The notes beneath the pieces are model-generated. The model was not told where the DNA came from. It saw nothing but the letters and a program-made list of their open reading frames with translations, and made no database searches. The translations under genes and the position numbers were made by a program. Below, in pieces: positions 1 to 6,829 of a DNA stretch of 7,610 bases. Within the stretch, counting starts at the first letter, position 1, and each line of letters starts with the position of its first letter. This stretch comes from Thermocrinis sp. GTDB lineage: Bacteria > Aquificota > Aquificia > Aquificales > Aquificaceae. The stretch spans positions 1 to 7,610 of the forward strand of contig WYEK01000049.1 in NCBI GenBank assembly GCA_009903855.1. The letters run 5' to 3'.

Positions 1-92
1 TCCTCCCGGGACGTCCTCGGTGGGACAGCCCCGGAGCCCGGACTCCCTATTGGCTCACCTTGTGGACCCCAATTTAGTCCTCTCCACCTACG
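1..92 (-). promoter_or_regulatory. Probable cobalamin (B12) riboswitch aptamer, partial, cut by the left edge
   Basis: This stretch after the pheT stop is about 65% GC, well above the neighbouring genes, and codes for nothing, as expected of a folded RNA in a thermophile. Read on the minus strand it carries landmarks in the order of the cobalamin riboswitch core: GGTGG (about 88-84); a hairpin pairing 87-83 with 66-62; GTGAGCCAATAGGGAG (58-43), close to the conserved AATAGGGAA; a CCGG/CCGG hairpin (41-31); then GGGGCTGTCCCACC (34-21), where GGGA and TCCC can pair as P4. The spacing resembles the E. coli btuB leader as I remember it. Oddities: the loop between the CCGG arms is only about 3 nt instead of about 7, and the bases after CCCACC deviate from the usual CGCnACnGT. 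The diagnostic B12 box (GAnACCTGCC) would lie beyond position 1. The controlled gene is outside the window. The structured RNA is more certain than the family. Confidence 0.55.
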
Positions 93-109
93 AGCAGGGC
101 AGGCTTGTT

Positions 110-2389
110 TTACCTTAAGCTAACACCAAACTCTCTCTTTAAATCCTCCACCAACCCAAAGACCAATTGGTTGGCTTCTTCGTCAGATAAACTACCTTTC
201 AAGCTTCTCAAAAAGAGTCTAAAGCTAACACTTTTCTTGCCTTCCCCAAGCACGCGCTCATCTGTCCAAACGCTAACCACCTTCAAGTCTTCCACCTCTT
301 CCAGCTTCCTTATATGCATAATTAATTTATCCACCGATAGCCCTTTGTCCATAACCAGGGTAATGTCCCTGACCACCGGCGGATAGTTGGAAAAGGGCAC
401 ATACTGAGCCCTCTTGGGCTTGAGCCTATCAAGGTCCAACTCCGCTATCAACACTTCTTCTTTTATGTCCAGCTCTCGTTGTATTAGGGGGTTCAAAAGT
501 CCTAAAAAGCCGGTTTCCTCTCCTTCTACCCAAAGGCTAACCTGTAGGTTTGGATGTAAAAAGGGAAGTTTGGACCACTGAGAGGTGTGCAAAACCCCCA
601 CTGAGTGCAGGAGGTCTGAGACCAAGCTCCTAAACTCCTGTAGAGTATGCATGTTGGAAAGTATGCCAAGCCTTTTACCTTCTCCCTCTTCAAAAAATAC
701 CTTACCCACCTCAAAGAGGGCTATCTGTTGGATAAATTTCCTTCTGTTTCTTAGGTAGGAGTTGATCAGGGATGGGATTAAGGATGTGCGCAGGAACCTT
801 TCCTCTTTTACCAGGGGATTGATGATCTCAAGGGTTGGGCTTTTTAGACCCAAGGTTTCATAGAGCCTTTTTCCCTCAAAGGAAAAGTTGAGCACCTCAA
901 AAAAGCCTCTTACCTTCAGGAAATTTTTTATCTCCCTCTCCAGCTTATCCTTCACCTTTGGCTTGGAGGGGACAAAAAGACGTTCTGTCCTAAGATTGTC
1001 GTAGCCCTTTACCCTTAAAAGTTCCTCCACTATATCCGCATCTCCCTGCACGTCAAAGCTTCTGAAGGCTGGAACCAGCACCTCAAAGCCACAATTCTGC
1101 ACACTCACATCAAAACCAAGTTTTTGCAGAACCTTTAGCCCACCCTCTGGGTCCAACTCTTCCCCTGCGTACCTCTTGAACTTTCCAAAGGAGAGAAAGA
1201 TTCTCTTGGGTTCGTAAGGTTGGGGGTAGATATCCTTTACCGCCCTCACTTCACCGCCCGCCAGCTGGAGGATCAAACCTACCGCCCTGTCTTGATGTTT
1301 CTTTAGAGACTGTATATCCACATTCCTCTCAAATCGGTAAGAGCTCTCCGTTTGCACACCCAAAGACTTGGCAGACCTTCTTACCCTAAAGGGCTCAAAG
1401 TATGCACCCTCAAGGAGAATGCTTTTTGTATGCTCTCTGACACCGCTCTCCAAACCTCCCACAACACCCCCTAAGGCAAGGACCTTTTTACCGTCCGCTA
1501 TGACCAAGTTTTCCTCCAAAAGCTCCTTCTCCACACCCATAAGGGTGTTGATCTTTTCTCCCTTTTTTGCCTTCCTTATTACCACCGGACCCTCTATTTT
1601 TTCCCAGTCAAAGGCATGCAAAGGCTGTCCCCTCTCTAACATCACATAGTTGGTTATATCCACCACGTTGTTTATACTCTTTATTCCACACTGCCAGAGC
1701 CTACGCCTGAGCCAGAGGGGAGAGGGCTTTACCTGTACTCCTTCTATCAACACCGCCCTGTATCTTTTGCAGTCTGGGTCCTCTACACGCACTTCCACCG
1801 AACCAAAGTCCTCAAAGGTTTTGTCTTGTGGCTCTTTTAAGGGTAAATCAAACAGGGCAGAGATCTCTCTGGCAAGACCTAAGATGCTCAGCAGGTCTCC
1901 CCTGTTGGGGGTGATTTCCACCTCCAAAACATACTCACCAAAACCAAGGACCTCCTTGGCGGGCGTTCCGGGGCTGAACTTTTCTTCAATCACAAGAACT
2001 CCCTGACTACTATCCTCCAAACCAAGTTCCTGCGCAGAAAGGAGCATACCCTCAGAAACCACACCAGAGAAGTCTCTTTTAGAAATAACCCTATCGCCCA
2101 CCCTTGCCCCCGGTAGTGCTACCAGCACACCATCCCCCTCTTTTATTTCTTGGTCCCTTGTGACCACCTGCACCACATTTCCTACATCCACCTTGCAGAC
2201 CTTTAGTTCTTGCCCTTGCGGATGGTTTTCTACCTTTAGAACCTTTCCAAAGACTACTCCCTCTACCGATTGTTCCCACACGTTCACGGAGGTTTCCACG
2301 CTCTTCAGGGTGAGCCCTTGGGCTATCTCCTCCGGGGATAGTCCTTTTAAATCCACGAACTCCGCAAGCCAGCTTAGAGGTGCCTTCAT
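110..2389 (-). CDS. pheT: Phenylalanine--tRNA ligase beta subunit
   Basis: Beta chain of the cytoplasmic (alphabeta)2 phenylalanyl-tRNA synthetase; PheS holds the catalytic site, while PheT binds tRNA and edits Tyr-tRNA(Phe). The 759 residues are near full bacterial length. Domains in order: N-terminal start MKAPLSWLAEFVDL; EMAPII-like tRNA-binding fold about 40-150 (FGKVLKVENHPQGQELKVCKV); the VEITPNRGDLLSILGLAREI signature at 157-176; B3/B4 editing domain about 205-375 with NNVVDITNYVMLERGQPLHAFD (240-261); B5 domain about 395-470 with DADIVEELLRVKGYDNL (450-466); catalytic-like core about 475-660 with INPLVKEERFLRTSLIPSL (523-541); and the C-terminal FDX-ACB anticodon-binding domain about 665-759. 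The ATG fits the family N-terminus, but the bases just before it (ATTTCCCTCCC) hold no Shine-Dalgarno sequence. It lies 20 nt after the DUF29 gene on the same strand and is not next to pheS within the window. No terminator is visible after its TAA. Confidence 0.97.
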   Translation of the reverse strand: MKAPLSWLAEFVDLKGLSPEEIAQGLTLKSVETSVNVWEQSVEGVVFGKVLKVENHPQGQELKVCKVDVGNVVQVVTRDQEIKEGDGVLVALPGARVGDRVISKRDFSGVVSEGMLLSAQELGLEDSSQGVLVIEEKFSPGTPAKEVLGFGEYVLEVEITPNRGDLLSILGLAREISALFDLPLKEPQDKTFEDFGSVEVRVEDPDCKRYRAVLIEGVQVKPSPLWLRRRLWQCGIKSINNVVDITNYVMLERGQPLHAFDWEKIEGPVVIRKAKKGEKINTLMGVEKELLEENLVIADGKKVLALGGVVGGLESGVREHTKSILLEGAYFEPFRVRRSAKSLGVQTESSYRFERNVDIQSLKKHQDRAVGLILQLAGGEVRAVKDIYPQPYEPKRIFLSFGKFKRYAGEELDPEGGLKVLQKLGFDVSVQNCGFEVLVPAFRSFDVQGDADIVEELLRVKGYDNLRTERLFVPSKPKVKDKLEREIKNFLKVRGFFEVLNFSFEGKRLYETLGLKSPTLEIINPLVKEERFLRTSLIPSLINSYLRNRRKFIQQIALFEVGKVFFEEGEGKRLGILSNMHTLQEFRSLVSDLLHSVGVLHTSQWSKLPFLHPNLQVSLWVEGEETGFLGLLNPLIQRELDIKEEVLIAELDLDRLKPKRAQYVPFSNYPPVVRDITLVMDKGLSVDKLIMHIRKLEEVEDLKVVSVWTDERVLGEGKKSVSFRLFLRSLKGSLSDEEANQLVFGLVEDLKREFGVSLR

Positions 2390-2409
2390 GGGAGGGAAAT
2401 ATTTTAAGG

Positions 2410-2928
2410 CTAAGTTTTATCCTTCAGCCAAGGTTTGTATTCAAGTATCTGTTCAAAGGTGTAAGGGCAGTCTTTAGGAAAGTCTTTTTCGGTGGGAATT
2501 CTCCCAAAGTATTTTTTGGCAAGGTCGTGGTTTGTGGGCTTTTCAAACCAATCTATAAGGTTATATACCGCCACCTTCCAAGCGGTTTGCAGGTTCTCTT
2601 TGTCTTGAGCCTTTGCCCTCAGGGAAGGATACCTGAAGAAGAGTGTTCTTAGAACTTTCCTGGCATTGATGATACTATTTATCCAACTATTTCCCACGTA
2701 ATCCCTGTATCTGTAGTTTTCCCACTTGTAGAGGTGCTCCATAATCCGGGCCATTTGACTTATGACTGCATCCAAATGCCTCTGTCCCATATCCCTTATT
2801 TCCTCCAAAAGGTTCTCCCAATCCACCAGGTCGTATTCTCTGTTTTCCAAAAGCTTTAAATTCTCTTCCAACCAAAGGAGGAAATCTTTTTCATAGAGTT
2901 CCTTGAGTTGTTGGATTTTCAGCTCCAT
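2410..2928 (-). CDS. DUF29 family protein of unknown function
   Basis: A 172-residue protein matching the DUF29 pattern: LYEKDFLLWLEENLKLL near the start, then the family core DLVDWENLLEEIRDMG, a long helix (RHLDAVISQMARIMEHLYKWEN), SWINSIINARKVLRTLFFRYPSLR, and a C-terminus with FPKDCPYTFEQILEYKPWL, where the CPYT-EQIL segment is typical. It has no signal peptide or membrane span and is predicted helical and cytoplasmic. DUF29 has no established biochemical role; it is common in cyanobacteria and also found in Aquificales. I chose the ATG at 2928 because it places the family motif about 10 residues in and avoids overlapping amrB. An in-frame ATG at 2970 would add 14 residues (starting MEVMPFSNRL) and overlap the 3' end of amrB by 26 nt. 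Neither start has a convincing ribosome-binding site. It sits 16 nt downstream of amrB and 20 nt upstream of pheT, all on the same strand, so the three may be co-transcribed. The family call is firm, the function unknown. Confidence 0.85.
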   Translation of the reverse strand: MELKIQQLKELYEKDFLLWLEENLKLLENREYDLVDWENLLEEIRDMGQRHLDAVISQMARIMEHLYKWENYRYRDYVGNSWINSIINARKVLRTLFFRYPSLRAKAQDKENLQTAWKVAVYNLIDWFEKPTNHDLAKKYFGRIPTEKDFPKDCPYTFEQILEYKPWLKDKT

Positions 2929-2944
2929 GGGTTTAAATATAAGC

Positions 2945-3718
2945 CTATTGGAAAAAGGCATAACCTCCATAGCCTACCACCGCCTTTTTATCTCCAAAGG
3001 CGGAGGCGGAGGTGTCGTAAGCTATCAGCTTGGGCTTTAGCTTTCTCCTTTGGGCTATTATGAGAGATGCAAGGATGCCAACCTTACCACAAGCTTCGCA
3101 TCTTTTTAGACTTTCCCTATCTCCTTCAACAATACCCCTGTGGCAGTGTTCATCTATCCACCTTGCGATCTCCTCCGGGTAGTAATGGCTTAAGTCAGAG
3201 CTTACCACAAAGTGTGTGTCATCCTCTAAGAAGAATTCCATAAACTCCGCTAAAGTTTCCGGGTCAATCCTACCATAAACAATGGGCACTATGGTTAAGT
3301 TTGGAGAAAGTCTCTGCAAGAAGGGTAGTTGAACTTCTAAAGAATGTTCCCACATATGGGGTCTATTGTCCAAGGCGTGGGGCAACCGGTATAGCCTCAA
3401 GAACTCTTCAATTCTTTCCCGATCCACCTTTACCTTTCCCAAGGGTGTTTCAAAAACTTGGTAATCACCGAAGGATATACCTTCAAAATCCACAAAGTGC
3501 GATGGTCCCACCAGCAGTACCCTTAGTTCTTTTCCACCCAGAAGCCCAAGGACCTTTCCCGCCACCTTGCCACTGTATATATATCCCGCATGGGGAGATA
3601 TAACCCCAACAGGCTCTTCTGTGGTGTTCTTTTCCAATAGCTTATCCACCAAGCTTTTCAGAGTCTCTGGGTCCTTTGGATAAAAACTCCCCGCCACCGC
3701 AGGCTTTCTTACCTTCAC
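2945..3718 (-). CDS. amrB: AmmeMemoRadiSam system protein B (MEMO1 family)
   Basis: A 257-residue, full-length Memo-family protein (Pfam Memo), structurally related to class III extradiol dioxygenases and LigB-like enzymes. Visible motifs: the start KVRKPAVAGSFYP; GVISPHAGYIYSG (His43); LLVGPSHF (His74); HMWEHSLEVQLPFLQ (121-135, His125); VPIVYG; VVSSDLSHYYP (171-181, Asp175, His178); and CEACGKVG (Cys210). His43, His74, Asp175 and Cys210 appear to correspond to the vestigial metal-site residues described for human MEMO1. In bacteria and archaea Memo recurs with AMMECR1 and a radical SAM enzyme; their joint reaction is not established to my knowledge. The start codon is GTG: no in-frame ATG lies nearby and the family N-terminus begins right after it. 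No Shine-Dalgarno sequence is visible. It is transcribed divergently from amrS across 19 bp, which supports a working pair. No membrane segments. Confidence 0.95.
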   Translation of the reverse strand: MKVRKPAVAGSFYPKDPETLKSLVDKLLEKNTTEEPVGVISPHAGYIYSGKVAGKVLGLLGGKELRVLLVGPSHFVDFEGISFGDYQVFETPLGKVKVDRERIEEFLRLYRLPHALDNRPHMWEHSLEVQLPFLQRLSPNLTIVPIVYGRIDPETLAEFMEFFLEDDTHFVVSSDLSHYYPEEIARWIDEHCHRGIVEGDRESLKRCEACGKVGILASLIIAQRRKLKPKLIAYDTSASAFGDKKAVVGYGGYAFFQ

Positions 3719-3737
3719 AAGGATAAATTTAATTCAG
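3719..3737. promoter_or_regulatory. Very short divergent intergenic region between amrB and amrS
   Basis: Only 19 bp, AT-rich, separate the GTG of amrB (minus) from the first ATG of amrS (plus). It is too short for two complete non-overlapping sigma70-type promoters, so any promoters must extend into the opposite gene or the transcripts must be nearly leaderless or overlap at the 5' end. The central TAAATTTAATT could serve as a -10-like melting region on either strand, but I see no convincing -35 partner. If amrS really starts at its third in-frame ATG (3756), the gap grows to 37 bp. That the region contains or overlaps promoters follows from the divergent layout; the exact elements are not resolved. 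Confidence 0.4.
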
Positions 3738-4757
3738 ATGATGACGATAGCTTGGATGTCGGAGAAGAAGGACCAAAAGGTGCTCTGTAAGGCATGTATG
3801 CAAAGGTGCGTTTTAAAGGAGGGAGAGTATGGCAAATGCGGAGTGAGGCTAAACAGAGGAGGAGAACTCTATCTTACTGTTTATGGTTTAGTTTCAGCCT
3901 TGAACATAGACCCTGTGGAGAAAAAGCCTCTTTATCACTTTCTTCCCGGAACTGCCACCCTTTCCTTAGGTACCGTAGGATGCAACCTGTCCTGTAAGTT
4001 TTGCCAAAACTGGGAGATATCCCAGTATCCCAAACTGAACAATCACAGTGTCTTTGGAGAGGAATACTCTCCTCAGGAGATTGTGAGCATTGCGGAGAGG
4101 TTTAATATACCATCCATATCTTACACCTACAACGAACCTGTGATCTTCTTTGAGTTTGCCTACGATATTATGAAGCTTGCTTATGAGAAGGGCATAAAGA
4201 ACATATTCGTTTCCAGTGGTTATGAGACGGAGGAGGTGCTTGAAAGGTCTGTGCAATTCCTTTCCGCAATGAACATAGACCTAAAGTCTTTCTCCGATGA
4301 TTTTTACCAAAAAATATGTGGGGCAAGGTTAAAACCCGTTCTAAAAACAATAGAGAAGGCTTATAAGCTGGGTATATGGATAGAGATCACTACCCTTCTG
4401 ATACCCGGCTACAACGATTCAGAAGGTGAAATCAGGGCAATAGCAAGGTTCATAAGAGAGCTTTCTCCGGACATTCCCTGGCACATATCCAGGTTTTTCC
4501 CCGCCTATCTAATGGGAGACCTACCGCCCACACCGGTATCCACCCTTAAAAGGGCTTATGAGATAGGAAAGGAGGAGGGGCTCAGATATGTGTATGTGGG
4601 GAACTACGCAGACCAAAGCTTAACCTCTACTTACTGTCCCTCTTGTGGGCACACAGTTATAGAAAGGAGCGGATACTTGGGAGAACGAGTAAAGGTAAGA
4701 CTCAAGGAAGGCAAGTGTGAGGTGTGTGGTTTTGAGATAGCGGGGGTTTGGGGCTAA
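3738..4757 (+). CDS. amrS: AmmeMemoRadiSam system radical SAM enzyme
   Basis: A 339-residue cytoplasmic radical SAM protein, about the usual length for the AmrS family. The radical SAM motif is CNLSCKFC (Cys82, Cys86, Cys89), which would hold the 4Fe-4S cluster that cleaves S-adenosylmethionine. Before it lie the family-typical N-terminal cysteines (Cys17, Cys20, Cys24, Cys34) and the block LYLTVYGLVSALNIDPVEKKPLYHFLPG. After it come SYTYNEPVIFFEFAYD, AMNIDLKSF, WIEITTLLIPGYNDSEGEI and WHISRFFPAY. The C-terminus has two CxxC pairs (Cys300/303 and Cys327/330) resembling a zinc ribbon or an extra cluster site. It is related to pyruvate formate-lyase activating enzymes, but the N-terminal cysteines and the divergent amrB neighbour point to AmrS. 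The substrate is unknown. ATGs at 3738, 3741 and 3756 are possible; none has a good ribosome-binding site, so the start is uncertain by six residues. amrA is not present in the window. Confidence 0.95.
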   Translation: MMTIAWMSEKKDQKVLCKACMQRCVLKEGEYGKCGVRLNRGGELYLTVYGLVSALNIDPVEKKPLYHFLPGTATLSLGTVGCNLSCKFCQNWEISQYPKLNNHSVFGEEYSPQEIVSIAERFNIPSISYTYNEPVIFFEFAYDIMKLAYEKGIKNIFVSSGYETEEVLERSVQFLSAMNIDLKSFSDDFYQKICGARLKPVLKTIEKAYKLGIWIEITTLLIPGYNDSEGEIRAIARFIRELSPDIPWHISRFFPAYLMGDLPPTPVSTLKRAYEIGKEEGLRYVYVGNYADQSLTSTYCPSCGHTVIERSGYLGERVKVRLKEGKCEVCGFEIAGVWG

Positions 4758-4776
4758 AGCCTTTTTAATGATAAAC

Positions 4777-4782
4777 TATACT
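4777..4782 (+). promoter_or_regulatory. Possible -10 box upstream of secF
   Basis: TATACT in the 30-nt gap between amrS and secF differs from the TATAAT consensus at one base and ends 5 nt before the first secF ATG. No good -35 sequence lies 16-18 nt upstream, inside the amrS 3' end. If used, the RNA would start at about 4789, and the ATG at 4800 (codon 5) would be the more sensible start with a very short leader. A read-through operon from amrS is equally compatible. Confidence 0.2.
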
Positions 4783-4787
4783 TTGCA

Positions 4788-5642
4788 ATGATTGAGTTTA
4801 TGAGGTTCAGGTATTATGCCTACGGGGTCTCTCTGCTTCTTCTTGGACTTTCTGTGTTTTTACTGTTTTGGAAGGGTTTGAACTTGGGATTGGACTTTAC
4901 CGGTGGCACTCTTATGGAGGTTCGGTTTGAAAAGAAAATGCCCTTGGGAGAGGTTAGGAAAGCTATGGAAACCGCTGGATTGCGCGCATTTCAGGTGCAA
5001 GATACTGCCCAGGGGACCGTGATCGTAAGGCTGAAGGTGGATGAGCCAAGGGATAAAGCACTTAATGCCTTAAAGACTTTAGGAAACTATCAACTCCTAC
5101 GGGTGGAGACTATAGGGGGTATTGTCAGCAAAGAGCTAAGAAACAAAGCCTTTTGGGCAATAATAACAGCCCTTTTGGGCATACTCCTGTACTTAGCTTA
5201 CCGCTTTGAACCCATTTGGGGCTTGGGTGCCATCCTTGCCTTAGCCCACGATGTTTTGATAGTTGTTGGAGCATACTCTCTCACCCAGTTTGAGGTGGGC
5301 TTGGATGTTATAGCTTCTCTCCTTATTGTGGCGGGATATTCAGTGACGGACACGGTGGTAGTCTTTGACAGGATAAGGGAAAACCTAAGGCTAAGAAAGG
5401 GCACAGACTTTGAAAGTCTGATAAACATCTCCATAAACCAAACCCTTTCAAGGACTTTGATGACCTCCCTGACAACCCTTGTGGTATCCTTTGCCCTCTT
5501 TGTGCTTGGGGGACCAGCCCTGTCTAACGTTATGTTTGCCTTTGTGGTTGGTGTGGTGGTGGGGACCCTGTCTTCCATCTTTGTGGCAAGCGCCCTTGTG
5601 TTGGATATAAAGAGATTTTTCCTAAAGGAAGTGCCAGCTTGA
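4788..5642 (+). CDS. secF: Protein translocase subunit SecF
   Basis: Inner-membrane subunit of the SecDF complex, which uses the proton motive force to help pull proteins through SecYEG. The 284 residues suit a stand-alone SecF. Predicted membrane segments: about 10-28, 121-138, 144-163, 171-191, 225-242 and 247-272, six as expected, with a periplasmic domain at about 30-118. Signatures: [15 protein letters not shown] (31-45); [15 protein letters not shown] (151-165); [24 protein letters not shown] (176-199); and [27 protein letters not shown] (216-242). Asp188 lies in the conserved fourth membrane segment. SecF is normally encoded right after or fused to SecD; here the preceding gene is amrS, 30 nt away, and no secD is in the window. 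The ATG at 4800 (codon 5) is an alternative start. There is no clear ribosome-binding site. The TGA stop shares its last base with the folP ATG, implying translational coupling. Confidence 0.96.
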   Translation: MIEFMRFRYYAYGVSLLLLGLSVFLLFWKGLNLGLDFTGGTLMEVRFEKKMPLGEVRKAMETAGLRAFQVQDTAQGTVIVRLKVDEPRDKALNALKTLGNYQLLRVETIGGIVSKELRNKAFWAIITALLGILLYLAYRFEPIWGLGAILALAHDVLIVVGAYSLTQFEVGLDVIASLLIVAGYSVTDTVVVFDRIRENLRLRKGTDFESLINISINQTLSRTLMTSLTTLVVSFALFVLGGPALSNVMFAFVVGVVVGTLSSIFVASALVLDIKRFFLKEVPA

Positions 5643-6829
5643 TGTTGGTTCTAAAAGAGTTTGGAGACAAGGACCACTTTTACAGGTTTTTAAAGGACAA
5701 GGTGGGCGTTTTTTTTAGGGAGGCGGAGCAGAGGAGCCACGAAGGGATCCATAGAGTGCTGTATTTTGAGAACAGACAGATAAACCCTCAGGTTTTCTTT
5801 GAGTGTGCAAGGCAGGGTTGTTTGCACGCATACCAAAACGAAAACCGGTTTGCCCTTTCGGGCACAGAAGCCCAAATAAAGGAATTCTGCCGGTGTCTTT
5901 CCCAATTCCACAAGGACTTAGCCCTTGAGATTTTGCAAGCACTTATGAATTATCGGAAAAAGTCCTTTAAGCTCCAGTTCAACTACAAAATCCTGCCCTT
6001 GGGCATAAAGACTGCCATAATGGGCATTCTTAACGTAACTCCTGACTCTTTCTCCGACGGTGGGCTTTACTTAGAGACAAGTTCTGCAGTGAAAAGGGCG
6101 GTGCAGATGGCGGAAGAGGGGGCGGAGATCATAGACATTGGGGGAGAATCCACAAGGCCGGGCTCCCAAAGGGTCAGTGCGGAGGAAGAGCTAAAGAGAG
6201 TTCTGCCCGTTTTAAAGGAGGTGAGAAAAGAGCTTCCAAAGGTCTGGATCTCGGTGGATACATACAAGGCGGAGGTTGCTAAAGTTTGCCTTGAAGAGGG
6301 CGCAGATATCATAAACGACATAAGCGGGGGAACCTTTGACCCAAGAATGTTTGAAGTGGTCTCTCAGTATCAATGCCCTTATGTTCTCAACCACATAAAA
6401 GGAAGACCGGAGGATTGGAAGAGTATGCCCATAGTCTATGAGGATGTGGTTCATGAATCTATTGGATGGCTGTGGGAGAGGCTCGGCAAGCTCAAGGCAT
6501 TAGGCTACAAAGGGCAAGTTATAATAGACCCAGGCATAGGCTTTGGGAAACTTCCAGAGCACAACGTGGAAATCCTCAAGCGCCTGAACGAATACAAGGT
6601 CTTTGGGGCACCTATATTGGTGGGGGTTTCAAGGAAGTCCTTTGTTGGTCTTGTGTTGGAGGGGCTTTTGAGGAAAAAAACGGAGCCTAAAGAGAGGCTA
6701 TACGGAAGCCTTGGTGCCCTCGCCTACGCAGTGGTGAAAGGTGCCCACATAGTCAGGGTGCACGACGTAAAGGAGACGAGGGAGTTTTTAGCCCTTTTGG
6801 ACACGGTAAGGACCTATGGAGATTTTTGA
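5642..6829 (+). CDS. folP: Dihydropteroate synthase with N-terminal extension
   Basis: Cytoplasmic enzyme of folate synthesis that joins p-aminobenzoate to 6-hydroxymethyl-7,8-dihydropterin pyrophosphate to give 7,8-dihydropteroate; the target of sulfonamides. The TIM-barrel pterin-binding domain spans about 123-395 and shows all main signatures: MGILNVTPDSFSDGG (127-141), IDIGGESTRPGS (165-176), WISVDTYKAEVA (202-213), INDISGG (224-230), VIIDPGIGFGK (293-303), VGVSRKSF (327-334) and the closing VRVHDVKET. The usual HMxG motif is replaced by NHIKGRP (250-256). Typical DHPS is about 270-280 residues; here about 120 extra N-terminal residues precede the barrel, with Cys55, Cys60, Cys83 and Cys85, and I recognise no domain in them. 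The ATG at 5642 overlaps the secF stop as TGATG, with AAAGGAA at 5624-5630 upstream; a TTG at 5639 would add one residue. The 3' end overlaps cdaA by 14 nt. Confidence 0.96.
   Translation: MLVLKEFGDKDHFYRFLKDKVGVFFREAEQRSHEGIHRVLYFENRQINPQVFFECARQGCLHAYQNENRFALSGTEAQIKEFCRCLSQFHKDLALEILQALMNYRKKSFKLQFNYKILPLGIKTAIMGILNVTPDSFSDGGLYLETSSAVKRAVQMAEEGAEIIDIGGESTRPGSQRVSAEEELKRVLPVLKEVRKELPKVWISVDTYKAEVAKVCLEEGADIINDISGGTFDPRMFEVVSQYQCPYVLNHIKGRPEDWKSMPIVYEDVVHESIGWLWERLGKLKALGYKGQVIIDPGIGFGKLPEHNVEILKRLNEYKVFGAPILVGVSRKSFVGLVLEGLLRKKTEPKERLYGSLGALAYAVVKGAHIVRVHDVKETREFLALLDTVRTYGDF

Noticed and set aside
30..51. Minus strand reads AGTCCGGGCTCC, identical to part of the P4/P5 region of E. coli RNase P RNA
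   Set aside because: The universally conserved GAGGAAAG just before it is absent, the following bases do not fit P RNA, and Aquificaceae are known to lack a recognisable RNase P RNA. The cobalamin core explains more of the block.
1650..2477. Plus-strand open frames (1650-2006 and 2160-2477) antisense to pheT
   Set aside because: Ser/Thr/Pro-rich translations with no recognisable domains, opposite well-conserved PheT domains.
3794..4350. Small open frames overlapping amrS on both strands
   Set aside because: They are out of frame with, or antisense to, the radical SAM core, which is clearly the real gene.
4752..4766. GGC-TAAA-GCC followed by TTTTT at the end of amrS, terminator-like
   Set aside because: The stem is only three base pairs and overlaps the stop codon; too weak for a terminator, especially in a thermophile.
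5198..5578. 126-codon open frame on the minus strand inside secF
   Set aside because: It lies wholly antisense to the conserved membrane helices of SecF; its Thr/Arg/Ser-rich translation is a shadow and matches no family.
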